Source: Acidobacteriota bacterium (GTDB taxonomy: Bacteria; Acidobacteriota; Terriglobia; Acidiferrales; UBA7541). From it: a stretch of 64,000 bases of DNA. The stretch covers positions 1-64,000 of the forward strand of contig JAKBLM010000014.1 of NCBI GenBank assembly GCA_021832085.1, written 5' to 3'. The notes under the pieces are model-generated. The model did not search any database and was not told the origin of the DNA. It was given only the letters and a program-made list of their open reading frames with translations. Made by a program: the position numbers and the translations under genes. Positions 25,612 to 33,273 of the stretch are shown here, one piece after another. How positions within the stretch are numbered: position 1 is the first letter of the stretch; every line of letters begins with the position of its first letter.

Positions 25612-26553
25612 ATGAACCCTCCCAGCCCAGAAATCGAAAATATCGTCATCATCGGCAGCGGCTGCGCCGGCCTCACCGCCGCCATCTACTGCGCGCGCGC
25701 CGATCTGAACCCGCTCGTCATAGATGGACACGAGCCCGGTGGCCAGCTCAGCCTCACCACCACCGTGGAGAATTTCCCGGGATTCCCCGAAGGTGTGCTC
25801 GGCCCCGAGCTGATCGAGCGCATGCGCAAGCAAGCCGAGCGCTTCGGCGCACGCTACGTCGATGGCGCTGTGCGGGCAGTCGATCTTAGTCAGCGGCCAT
25901 TCACGCTGACGCTCGAAGGACGCAGCTTCCGCACGCGGGCGCTCGTTGTCGCCGCCGGTGCCTCCGCCCGCATGCTGGGGCTCCCGTCCGAGCGTAAGCT
26001 GCTTGGTCATGGCGTCTCCAGCTGCGCCACTTGCGACGGCTACTTCTTCCGCGATCGGGAAATTGTCGTGGTCGGTGGAGGCGATTCGGCAATGGAGGAG
26101 GCCACTTTCCTCACCAAATTCGCCACCCGCGTCACCATCGTGCATCGCCGCAATGAGTTCCGTGCCTCGAAAATCATGCTTGAGCGCGCCCGGGAAAATC
26201 CCAAGATTCGCTTCCTCACCCCCTTCGTCGTCGAAGACGTCCTCGATCCCGAAAAGGGCCTCGTTGAAGCGGTGCGCCTGCGTCACACCGGAACCGGCGA
26301 AACCAAGGACCTCGCGGTCGAAGGTGTCTTCCTCGGCATCGGTCACGAGCCGAATACGAGAGTCTTTCGCGGCCTCCTCGATATGGACGAGGCCGGCTAC
26401 CTGAAAACCTACAATCGCACCCACACCAACATCGAGGGCGTCTTCGCCGCGGGCGATGTCGCGGACCACGTCTACCGCCAGGCCGTCACCGCTGCCGGCA
26501 CCGGCTGCATGGCCGCGCTCGACGCCGAAAAATTCCTCACCGAACACGCGTAA
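25612..26553 (+). CDS. trxB: thioredoxin reductase
   Basis: This 313-residue FAD/NADPH enzyme reduces thioredoxin. Visible features are the FAD site IIGSGCAGLTAAIY, GGQLSLTTTVENFPGFPEG, the redox-active cysteines CATC (about residues 138-141, SCATCDGYFF), the NADPH site VVGGGDSAMEEA with HRRNEFRAS, and the closing FAD segment GVFAAGDVADHVYRQAVTAA. Length is typical of low-molecular-weight TrxB. ATG 25612 was chosen over an in-frame ATG 22 codons upstream because the FAD motif then falls at the usual distance. No thioredoxin gene is adjacent. Confidence 0.95.
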   Translation: MNPPSPEIENIVIIGSGCAGLTAAIYCARADLNPLVIDGHEPGGQLSLTTTVENFPGFPEGVLGPELIERMRKQAERFGARYVDGAVRAVDLSQRPFTLTLEGRSFRTRALVVAAGASARMLGLPSERKLLGHGVSSCATCDGYFFRDREIVVVGGGDSAMEEATFLTKFATRVTIVHRRNEFRASKIMLERARENPKIRFLTPFVVEDVLDPEKGLVEAVRLRHTGTGETKDLAVEGVFLGIGHEPNTRVFRGLLDMDEAGYLKTYNRTHTNIEGVFAAGDVADHVYRQAVTAAGTGCMAALDAEKFLTEHA

Positions 26554-26725
26554 CGGAAAGCGGCTGGCCTCCGGCCCGTGTTGGCACACCAGCGCGCCTT
26601 CACCGGATGCAATCCTGCCGGGAGCGGAATTCCGGCGGGTGTCTTCGCGCGGCACAATGCCGCGCGGCAAGTCAAGACCCCCGCCGGCAAAAGCGTTGGC
26701 CACGGAAAAAGGGGGAGGGAACCGC

Positions 26726-27388
26726 TCAACCTTTACGGCAGACGGCCACCCCGTCACGCAGCGGCAGGATGACGGGAAATAGCCTCTTGTTCGCGTGAAT
26801 TTCGCGGTTGAACTGCTGAATCGACCGGGTGGACCTGTCGCCCCGCTTCGCCGGCCGCGCCGCGCGGCCGTACCAGAGCACGTTGTCGGCGATTAGCAGG
26901 CCGCCGCGCCGCAACCGCGGAAACGCGAGGTGGAGGGCCGCCGGGTACTGTTCCTTTCCGACGTCGATAAAGATCATGTCGAACATTCCAGGCGTTTTCT
27001 TCAGCGAAACCAGCGCGTCACCCTCGAGCATCTCCACGCGGTTCAGCACGCCGGCCCGCCGCAGGAACTGGCGTGCCCGAACAAGGTTCTTCGGGTCGGC
27101 GTCGGTCCAGTAGATCTTCCCTTCCTGACCGATCGCTCTTGCCAGCCACACGGTCGAGTACCCGATCGCCGATCCCATCTCGAAAATCCGCCGTGCCCCG
27201 CTAACCTGCGCCACCAGCGCCAGCAGTCGCCCGCATGCCGGACCGATGATCGGAATCCTCTCACGCTTCGCCAGGCGCTCCATTTCGGCAAGAACGGCGT
27301 CGCGCGGCGGCAGCAGTTGGTTGATGTAGCGGTCGATGCCGGGCTGCAGCACCCCTTCGGGTGCATAACCAGGAAGCGGGCGGGCCAT
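26726..27388 (-). CDS. class I SAM-dependent O-methyltransferase (COMT/CCoAOMT-like)
   Basis: This 220-residue protein of the small-molecule O-methyltransferase family has the SAM motif FEMGSAIGYSTVWLARAIG, followed by VEMLEGDAL and the metal-site segment LLIADNVLWYGR. The family motif usually read as (I/V)DADK is here FIDVGKEQY, so the second Asp is replaced by Gly, while the first Asp and the later Asp-Asn metal residues are kept. The substrate is unknown; relatives act on catechol-type compounds. It runs opposite to trxB and in the same direction as the downstream metallohydrolase, but the gap makes one operon unlikely. Confidence 0.85.
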   Translation of the reverse strand: MARPLPGYAPEGVLQPGIDRYINQLLPPRDAVLAEMERLAKRERIPIIGPACGRLLALVAQVSGARRIFEMGSAIGYSTVWLARAIGQEGKIYWTDADPKNLVRARQFLRRAGVLNRVEMLEGDALVSLKKTPGMFDMIFIDVGKEQYPAALHLAFPRLRRGGLLIADNVLWYGRAARPAKRGDRSTRSIQQFNREIHANKRLFPVILPLRDGVAVCRKG

Positions 27389-27572
27389 GGTCTTTCCCTC
27401 CTCCGCTTGAGCTTACACCGGACGAGAGGGAGGTGGAAAAACCAGGGAGGGTTTGGCAAGTAGCAACGCGCACGGCCGGCTTGCCGCACTACTCGACTGG
27501 CGCGTTGGGTTTCCACCCGCTGGAAAACGTAGGGGCGGGAGCGCTCGCCCGATCGACAATGCGTGGGCCTTC

Positions 27573-28283
27573 TCAGCCAAGCGTTTCGCCAGGCTTCAAC
27601 GCATGGATGTTGAGCCCGGCAACATCGTCGGTTTCCGACTTGAGCGCCTCCGGCGTTCCCGTGAGCAGTGGGAACGTTCCGTAGTGCATGGGAATCACGT
27701 GGCGCACGCCGAGCAGCCGAATCGCGTGGGCGGCCTCGTGTGGGCCCATGGTGAAGTTGTCACCAATTGGCAGCATTGCCAATTGTGGCTGGTAGAGCTC
27801 GCCGATCAGCCGCATATCGCCCAACAGGTTCGTGTCGCCGGCGTGATAGAGCGTCAGCCCGCCGGGCAAGCGCACCACGTAGCCGGCCGGCTCGCCCCCG
27901 TAGATTACCTTGCCGTCGTCCACGATCGAGTTGGAATGGTTGGCGTGTACCATGGTGACGGCGATGTCTTCGATCTTTTGCGTGCCGCCTTTGCTCATTG
28001 GCATCACGTTCTCCACTTTCTTCGATTGCAGCCACATTCCCGTCTCGAAGATGGCGATCACCTTGGGCTTGTGCTCCCGCGCGATCGTCACGACATCGGC
28101 GAAGTGATCGGAATGCCCGTGGGTGACCAGCAGCAGGTCGACCCGCTCGAATTTCTTTAGCGCTTCGGGGCATGTGGGGCCGCTGATCCAGGGGTCGATC
28201 AGGACAACCTTGCCGGAAGCGGTGGTGATCTTGAAGCCGGCGTGCCCGAGCCAGGTGAGCTTGTTTCCGTGCATTTCGAGCAT
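27573..28283 (-). CDS. UPF0173-family metal-dependent hydrolase (UlaG-like beta-lactamase fold)
   Basis: This 236-residue protein has metallo-beta-lactamase fold motifs: LTWLGHAGFKI, THGHSDHF (the HxHxDH metal site), VHANHSNS, LYHAGDTNLLGD and a C-terminal HYGTFPLLTG. This is the pattern and length of the UPF0173 family related to UlaG lactonases. The in vivo substrate is not known. It is divergent from the ferredoxin gene, separated by a 370-bp region. Start ATG 28283 has GGGAGGAG upstream on the minus strand. Confidence 0.9.
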   Translation of the reverse strand: MLEMHGNKLTWLGHAGFKITTASGKVVLIDPWISGPTCPEALKKFERVDLLLVTHGHSDHFADVVTIAREHKPKVIAIFETGMWLQSKKVENVMPMSKGGTQKIEDIAVTMVHANHSNSIVDDGKVIYGGEPAGYVVRLPGGLTLYHAGDTNLLGDMRLIGELYQPQLAMLPIGDNFTMGPHEAAHAIRLLGVRHVIPMHYGTFPLLTGTPEALKSETDDVAGLNIHALKPGETLG

Positions 28284-28555
28284 GGATCTCCTCCCTTGAT
28301 GACGAAATGATGGCCAAAGCCAAACGCCCCGCGCCGCGCTTCCCGATCGCGGGAAATCCCCAGCTGGCGGAGAAAAGCTGCCGTAGGGAAATCCATTCTA
28401 TTCGGGCCCTTCGATCCGCCGCAACGTGACCCTGTTTTCGGTCCGTAGAACTGTTTCGCAGGCCTCCGCTTCCCATCCGCCCGCGCTCCCCCATTGCCAT
28501 TCGATGTCGATTTTCCGCGGTTCAACCTTCGCTGGAAACTCCGGGACGCAGCGGG

Positions 28556-28585
28556 TTGTTGGAGCCGGGGTATTGGTGGTATAAG
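28556..28585 (+). promoter_or_regulatory. candidate promoter of the ferredoxin gene
   Basis: TTGTTG (28556-28561) and TATAAG (28580-28585) are separated by 18 bp. The transcript would start near 28592 and have a leader of about 60 bases that includes the hairpin at 28612-28626. Confidence 0.4.
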
Positions 28586-28611
28586 GTTGCTTTAGTGGGG
28601 GTGTTTCAGAC

Positions 28612-28640
28612 CAGGGTGACTCCCTGTTGAGTTTTTTTTT
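28612..28640 (+). terminator. terminator-like hairpin in the ferredoxin leader
   Basis: CAGGG (28612-28616), loop TGACT and CCCTG (28622-28626) form a 5-bp perfect stem. TTGAG and nine T residues (28632-28640) follow. It lies between the promoter-like pair and the ribosome-binding site AAGGAGAAGGAG, so it could attenuate transcription of the ferredoxin gene. The stem is short, so it may only pause the polymerase. Confidence 0.4.
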
Positions 28641-28653
28641 CAAGGAGAAGGAG

Positions 28654-28935
28654 ATGGCTTACGTAATCGCGGAACCGTGTATCGGCACCAAGGACACTGC
28701 TTGCGTCGACGTCTGCCCGGTCGACTGCATCCACCCCCGCAAGGACGAGAGCGACTTCGATGCAGAGAAGATGCTCTACATCAATCCCGACGAGTGCATC
28801 GACTGCGGGGCGTGCGTTCCCGTGTGCCCGGTAACGGCCATCTTCGCGCTGGAGGATCTGCCGGAAAAGTGGCAGAACTACGCGCCGATGAATGCCGAGT
28901 GGTACAAAAAGAAGCAGGCTGCGGCGAATCAATAA
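28654..28935 (+). CDS. FdxA-type seven-iron ferredoxin
   Basis: This 93-residue electron carrier has cysteines at 9, 17, 21, 25, 48, 51, 54 and 58. Compared with Azotobacter FdI-type ferredoxins, Cys9, Cys17 and Cys58 would hold a [3Fe-4S] cluster, and Cys21, Cys48, Cys51 and Cys54 a [4Fe-4S] cluster. The central cysteine of the first motif is Thr12, consistent with a three-iron cluster. The loop between Cys25 and Cys48 is longer than in FdI. ATG 28654 has the strong site AAGGAGAAGGAG immediately upstream. It faces a cysteine-containing Rrf2 regulator, which may sense the same iron-sulfur status. Confidence 0.92.
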   Translation: MAYVIAEPCIGTKDTACVDVCPVDCIHPRKDESDFDAEKMLYINPDECIDCGACVPVCPVTAIFALEDLPEKWQNYAPMNAEWYKKKQAAANQ

Positions 28936-28962
28936 AAGACTTTCTGACCACGCACCTCAGGC

Positions 28963-28990
28963 AAGACGCGTTCGGCAGCGGACGCGTCTT
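28963..28990. terminator. bidirectional hairpin between ferredoxin and Rrf2 genes
   Basis: AAGACGCGT (28963-28971) and ACGCGTCTT (28982-28990) form a perfect 9-bp stem around a 10-base loop. It lies 28 bp after the ferredoxin stop and about 40 bp after the convergent Rrf2 stop. The T tracts are weak on both sides, so termination strength is uncertain. Confidence 0.5.
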
Positions 28991-29031
28991 CATCATCGTT
29001 TTCCTGCTGCCCCCTTCAGCCGTCGCCGCCG

Positions 29032-29499
29032 TTACTTGCCCGGGTCCAAACCGGTGATCGGCGTTTGTTGCCCGCCACCGCCGTTGACCGTGCGGCGGCA
29101 CACCTCGCCGAAGCTGGTCTGGAAGAGGATGCGGTCCACGTTTTCTTGCAGCGACTCCCACACTTGGCGCAAACCGCAGCAGTCCATTTCCGGGCAGGCG
29201 TAATGATCGTCAGATCCAGCCCGCAGGCAGCTGGTTTGTGAGAAATCCCCATCCACGGCGCGAACGACTTCTCCCACCGAGATGTGGTCGGGTGGCCGGG
29301 CCAGGGTGTAGCCCCCGTGCACGCCGCGTCGGCTTTCGAGCAGCCCACTCTTTTTGAGCGCCAGCAAGATTTGCTCCAGGTATTTGAGTGGGATATGGTG
29401 CCCTTCAGCCACCTCGTGGATCGTGACGACATTCGGATACTTCAGGCTTAGGTATAAGACGGCCTTGGCTGCGTATTCCCCTTTTGCGCTGATTCGCAT
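29032..29499 (-). CDS. Rrf2-family transcriptional regulator with a cysteine cluster
   Basis: This 155-residue protein begins MRISAKGEYAAKAVLYLSLK, the N-terminal winged helix of Rrf2/IscR proteins. The recognition region is IPLKYLEQILLALKKSGLLE followed by SRRGVHGGYTLARPP. After the dimerisation helix it has Cys residues in SCLRAGSDDHYACPEMDCCG, the place where IscR-type members bind a [2Fe-2S] cluster; spacing differs from IscR. It probably represses iron-sulfur or redox genes in response to cluster occupancy. The convergent ferredoxin gene is a possible target; this is inference. ATG 29499 fits the domain start; longer forms run into the upstream DUF309 gene. Confidence 0.88.
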   Translation of the reverse strand: MRISAKGEYAAKAVLYLSLKYPNVVTIHEVAEGHHIPLKYLEQILLALKKSGLLESRRGVHGGYTLARPPDHISVGEVVRAVDGDFSQTSCLRAGSDDHYACPEMDCCGLRQVWESLQENVDRILFQTSFGEVCRRTVNGGGGQQTPITGLDPGK

Positions 29500-29530
29500 C
29501 AGCCATCCCCATATTTGATCAGTTTTGCCA

Positions 29531-29559
29531 AGATTCCCACAGGCCGCGGCTGCTGTCAA
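29531..29559 (-). promoter_or_regulatory. candidate promoter of the Rrf2 regulator gene
   Basis: On the minus strand a perfect TTGACA (29559-29554) is followed after 17 bp by GAATCT (29536-29531). Initiation would fall near 29524, about 25 bases before the ATG at 29499. The -10 match is moderate. Confidence 0.4.
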
Positions 29560-29584
29560 CGCGGTGTTTGGCAGCGGGGCCCCC

Positions 29585-29965
29585 TCATTTCCGCAACAAA
29601 GTGGGCGAGACCGGTCCGAACTCGATCTTCGGAATGGGCAACCCCGGCGCACCCGTGTCACTGCTAAGCGCCTCGCACCAACGCGCCGCCTGTTCCCGTA
29701 ACTGGTCCACTCGTACGCCCCAGCAGGAGTGAGGAAGGCCGGCTAGCTTCTCCACTCCGCGGCGCAGGAGCGAGAGGGTTCCCGACCGGTTTCCGCATCC
29801 CCAATGGTGAAACGCAGCGGCGATCTGGATGGTTGCTTGAAGAAAAATTTTGTCGCGGCCCGTTGCCTCCAGCCACAATACTTCCCAGGTCTCGTGGGCG
29901 TCGAAAAATTCGCCGCGGTTGAACTGCTCCGCACCGCGCCGGAAGATGGCGTCATCACCCTTCAT
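29585..29965 (-). CDS. DUF309-family protein
   Basis: This 126-residue protein has the DUF309 signature FNRGEFFDAHETWEVLWLEA near the N-terminus and the following QATIQIAAAFHHW helix. The family is all-helical, and its His and Glu residues look like a possible active site, but its function is unknown. It precedes the Rrf2 gene on the same strand; a separate promoter for Rrf2 lies in the 85-bp gap between them. Confidence 0.88.
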   Translation of the reverse strand: MKGDDAIFRRGAEQFNRGEFFDAHETWEVLWLEATGRDKIFLQATIQIAAAFHHWGCGNRSGTLSLLRRGVEKLAGLPHSCWGVRVDQLREQAARWCEALSSDTGAPGLPIPKIEFGPVSPTLLRK

Positions 29966-30135
29966 GCCGTTCCCCCGTTCCCCGTGCGGCCCATGTTGCC
30001 GACATGATATCAGGAGCCGCTTGGGCCGGCGCCGCCCGCGCCTTCATCCTCGACCCTGCCTGCCCGCGGAAACAGCCACGCCAGCGAGAGCGAACCCGAT
30101 CCGACTGGAGGTTGACGGAAAGCCGCGCCGTCGCG

Positions 30136-30831
30136 ATGATGGAATTTCGCGCCGCGATGCTCCCCATTCACATCACGCTCGGGTCGGTCCGGCTTGGCTT
30201 GCTCGAAGCCGACCAGGTGCGCACGGGGCCTGCGTCCGAGGGCCTGTCCGCCGAGCTTCGTTCAGTCACCACTGTGCTGTCGCGCGCCCGAACAGTCGAA
30301 GCTATTGCTACTATGGAACCGGTTCGCGCTGTCCGCGCGATGTTCCGTTCCTGGGGGCTCGATCCCTCCAAGTACAGGCCCTCCTCTGAGGCGCTCTTGC
30401 GCCGCGTGGCTCAGGGCAAGGGGCTTTATTCGATTTCCAACGTCGTCGACATCGTCAATCTAGGCTCGATCGAGACGGCCTGGCCCTATGGTTGTTACGA
30501 TCGGGAAAAGATTCTTCCTCCGATCACGCTCCGGCCGGGCGCGCATGGGGAAAAGTACGAAGGGATTGGCCGTCGCGTGTGGCATCTGCACGGCCGGCCG
30601 GTACTGGCCGATGCCGTCGGGCCTTTCGGCAGCCCGATCAGTGATTCGACGCGAACGATGATTACCGGCGAAACGCACTCGCTGCTGGTCACCATCTTCG
30701 CTCCCGCCTCTGCCCCCGAGGCCTCTCTTGACAAGGCGCTCGGCCGGTTGGCCGAGCGGCTCGAGCGCTGGGCTGCCGCGGCCGGCATTCAGCGGGAAAT
30801 TTTGCACGGGGAAGTGGGGGAAATCGCTTGA
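30136..30831 (+). CDS. free-standing B3/B4 (PheT-like) tRNA-binding-domain protein
   Basis: This 231-residue protein resembles the B3/B4 domain of the phenylalanyl-tRNA synthetase beta chain, the editing-domain fold. The core has SVTTVLSRARTVEAIATMEP, FRSWGLDPSKYRPSSEALLR and GLYSISNVVDIVNLGSIE, then PFGSPISDSTRTMITGETH. Stand-alone members may edit mischarged tRNA or act on free amino acids; this is not settled. The start is uncertain: ATG 30136 and ATG 30139 are adjacent, while an in-frame ATG at 30004 would add an Arg-rich leader. The stop overlaps the TTG start of the GH57 gene (TTGA), so the two are co-translated. Confidence 0.8.
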   Translation: MMEFRAAMLPIHITLGSVRLGLLEADQVRTGPASEGLSAELRSVTTVLSRARTVEAIATMEPVRAVRAMFRSWGLDPSKYRPSSEALLRRVAQGKGLYSISNVVDIVNLGSIETAWPYGCYDREKILPPITLRPGAHGEKYEGIGRRVWHLHGRPVLADAVGPFGSPISDSTRTMITGETHSLLVTIFAPASAPEASLDKALGRLAERLERWAAAAGIQREILHGEVGEIA

Positions 30832-32939
30832 GCCGATTTCATCTGATTCTTTTGCTGCACGCCCATCAGCCGATCGGCAACTTTGAAGACGTTTTCGATC
30901 GCGCCTATCGCCAGTGTTATTTGCCGTTCCTCGATCCGCTCGAGCGCCACCCCGATGTTCGCGTAGCGCTCCATCTCTCCGGCCCGCTCTGGGAGTGGAT
31001 TGCCGGTCACCACGAGGAATATTTCGCTCGCCTCCGCGCCCTCGTCGACCGCGGCCAAGTGGAGTTGGTTGGTGGCGGCTTCTACGAGCCGATACTCGTC
31101 TCCATCCCTCCCGCCGATCGCGTGGAGCAGATCGCGCGAATGGAGCGCTTCCTCACTGATCGTTTCGGCACCCGACCCGAGGGCGCATGGCTCACCGAGC
31201 GCGTCTGGGAACCGCACCTGGCCGCCATGCTCGCCGGCAGCGGCGTCGGCTACACGCTGGTCGATGACAACCATTTCCTTCTGGCCGGTTTTGAACCCGA
31301 GCAGCTTTTCGGCTACTACCGCGTCGAGGATCTTGACGCCGCAATCGACATGTTCCCCGGCCTCGAAAAGCTCCGCTACTTCATCCCCTTCCACACGGTC
31401 GAGGAAATCATCGATCTGCTTCGCCGCGCCGCCGATGAGCACCCTGGCGGCATGGCTGCCATGGGCGACGACCTCGAAAAATTCGGCATCTGGCCCGGAA
31501 CCTTCGACCATTGCTACACCAACGGCTGGCTCGAGCGCTTCTTTGTGGCCCTCGAGGCCAACGCCGACTGGTTGAGCATCACCACACCCGGCGCCTACCG
31601 CCGCGCCTACCGCCCGCTCGGCTGCGCCGCGCTGCCCACTGCCGCTTACAGCGAAATGATGGAATGGGCTTTGCCCACCCCGGCGCGCCACCGCGTCGAA
31701 GCGCTGGTGCGGGAATTCGCCGGGCGGCCCGAGGTTCAGCGCTGCTTGCGTCGCGGCATCTGGCGCAATTTCCTGGTCAAGTATCCCGAAGCCGATCTGC
31801 TGGCGCGCAAGATGCAATACGTCTCGGGCCGGCTCAACCAGCTCGCCAAATCGCTGCGCCGGAGCGATCCTGCCCGGCTCGAAGAGGCCCGTACCCATCT
31901 CCTCCGCTCGGAATGCAACGACGCCTATTGGCATGGCATTTTCGGCGGTCTCTATTCACCACATCTCCGCGATGCACTTTGGCGCGAGCTGATCGCCGCC
32001 GAACGACTTGTCGAGGGCGCGCCCGCCCCTGCCCGTTCCCGCGCCAAGGGCCTCGGCGCGCCCTGCCGCGACGAACTCTATTTCACCTCCGGCCGTTATT
32101 CTGCCCTGATCGATTCGGCCGACGGCGCCACGATCGCCTCGCTCGATTTCCGCACTGCCGGTGTCCCATTGATCAATTCCGTTGCCCGCCGCCCGGAAAC
32201 CTATCACGAGCGGCTGGCCCAAGCCTCGGCTGCCGGCGGTGAACAGGTCGCTTCGATCCACGACCGCGTCCGCGTCAAGGAGGCAGGACTCGACCGCCTG
32301 CTTCGTTACGACCGCTGGCGCCGGCATCTGTTCCGGCTCCTGGTTTTCCCCGAAGGCAAGCAATCGAGCGACTACGCCGCGCTCCAGCTCGGCGAGGCCG
32401 CCGCACCGGCGGGATCGCCGTTCCGCGTCAAGAAGCTGACCGCGACCCAGGCTGAACTCGAAGCCGAGGTCTCGCTCGAACCGGTAGCTCCTTCCCCGCG
32501 TGTACATTGCGCCAAGCGTTTTCGGTTCCAGTCCCTCGAAGGCGGCTTTTCCGCGGCCGCCACCGCGCGCTTGGCACTGCTCGACGGAGCGGTCCTGCCT
32601 TGCCGCGCCGGAATCGAGCTGGTTGTCAATCTGCTCGCGCCCGCCAGCGGCGATCGCTACATTGCCTTCGGCACCGAGCGCCGACAGCTTGGCTGGCAGG
32701 GAGCGGCGCCTGGCGAAACCTTGCGCATGATCGACGAATGGAGAAAGGTGGCGATCGAGATCGTCGCTCCGGGTGCGGCCGAATTCTGGATTGCGCCGAT
32801 TGAGACCGTTTCCGAATCTGAGGATGGATTCGAGCGCGTCTATCAAGGCTCGCAGATTCTAGCGGTCTGGCCGCTCGAGCTGGCTCCCGGAAGGGAAAAC
32901 TGGGAGGCGACGGTCGAATTGCGCGTTACTGGCATTTAG
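30828..32939 (+). CDS. glycoside hydrolase family 57 amylase / 4-alpha-glucanotransferase
   Basis: This 703-residue enzyme acts on alpha-1,4-glucans. It begins FHLILLLHAHQPIGNF, the GH57 N-terminal motif with catalytic-site histidines. The nucleophile is the Glu of GAWLTERVWEPH (about residue 125) and the acid/base the Asp of MGDDLEKFGIWPG (about 215), close to the known positions in Thermococcus litoralis 4-alpha-glucanotransferase. The C-terminal half matches the DUF1925/DUF1926 beta domains. The start is TTG, overlapping the TGA of the B3/B4 gene, with a G-rich ribosome-binding sequence upstream. It could process glycogen or maltodextrin in the cytoplasm; no signal peptide is seen. Confidence 0.9.
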   Translation: MSRFHLILLLHAHQPIGNFEDVFDRAYRQCYLPFLDPLERHPDVRVALHLSGPLWEWIAGHHEEYFARLRALVDRGQVELVGGGFYEPILVSIPPADRVEQIARMERFLTDRFGTRPEGAWLTERVWEPHLAAMLAGSGVGYTLVDDNHFLLAGFEPEQLFGYYRVEDLDAAIDMFPGLEKLRYFIPFHTVEEIIDLLRRAADEHPGGMAAMGDDLEKFGIWPGTFDHCYTNGWLERFFVALEANADWLSITTPGAYRRAYRPLGCAALPTAAYSEMMEWALPTPARHRVEALVREFAGRPEVQRCLRRGIWRNFLVKYPEADLLARKMQYVSGRLNQLAKSLRRSDPARLEEARTHLLRSECNDAYWHGIFGGLYSPHLRDALWRELIAAERLVEGAPAPARSRAKGLGAPCRDELYFTSGRYSALIDSADGATIASLDFRTAGVPLINSVARRPETYHERLAQASAAGGEQVASIHDRVRVKEAGLDRLLRYDRWRRHLFRLLVFPEGKQSSDYAALQLGEAAAPAGSPFRVKKLTATQAELEAEVSLEPVAPSPRVHCAKRFRFQSLEGGFSAAATARLALLDGAVLPCRAGIELVVNLLAPASGDRYIAFGTERRQLGWQGAAPGETLRMIDEWRKVAIEIVAPGAAEFWIAPIETVSESEDGFERVYQGSQILAVWPLELAPGRENWEATVELRVTGI

Positions 32940-33099
32940 TCCGCGTTCGGCTTCCTTTGCTCGCGGAAACCTCGTTCCCCTGTCCGGAAGCGCCGGATTC
33001 GCGCCCGAGCCCGACATGGTGTCACCGAGCCGCCAGGTTGTGCCGGCCACGGCCGTTTGGTAGAGTCAAGCGAAATCGTTCCCTGGTCGGAGGTTGCCG

Positions 33100-33273
33100 G
33101 TGGCCATCCAAAAGGAATTGCTGGACATCCTGGTTTGCCCCGTCTGTAAGCAGCCCGTCCGCCTCACGCCGGACGAGCAAGGATTGAAGTGCCCCCAATG
33201 CCGGCGCGTCTATCCGATCCGCGACGGCATCCCGACGATGATCGTCGACGAAGCCCGCGTTGAAAGCGAGTAA
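33100..33273 (+). CDS. Trm112/YcaR-like zinc-ribbon protein
   Basis: This 57-residue protein has two CPxC pairs (DILVCPVCKQPV and LKCPQCRRVYPI) and ends IRDGIPTMIVDEA, the pattern of Trm112-like UPF0434 proteins. In eukaryotes and archaea Trm112 activates methyltransferases; in bacteria the role is unclear. GTG 33100 has CGGAGG about 7 bases upstream. The last 14 bp overlap the TTG start of the glycosyltransferase gene, so translation is probably coupled. In several bacteria this gene lies near lipid A or glycosyltransferase genes. Confidence 0.85.
   Translation: MAIQKELLDILVCPVCKQPVRLTPDEQGLKCPQCRRVYPIRDGIPTMIVDEARVESE

Larger units (their letters stand above)
28284..28653. other. 370-bp divergent intergenic region (UPF0173 gene / ferredoxin gene)
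   Basis: No coding region is supported. On the plus strand it holds a promoter-like pair (28556-28585), then a short perfect hairpin followed by nine T residues (28612-28640), then the strong ribosome-binding site of the ferredoxin gene. The left half shows nothing I can name. Confidence 0.4.
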
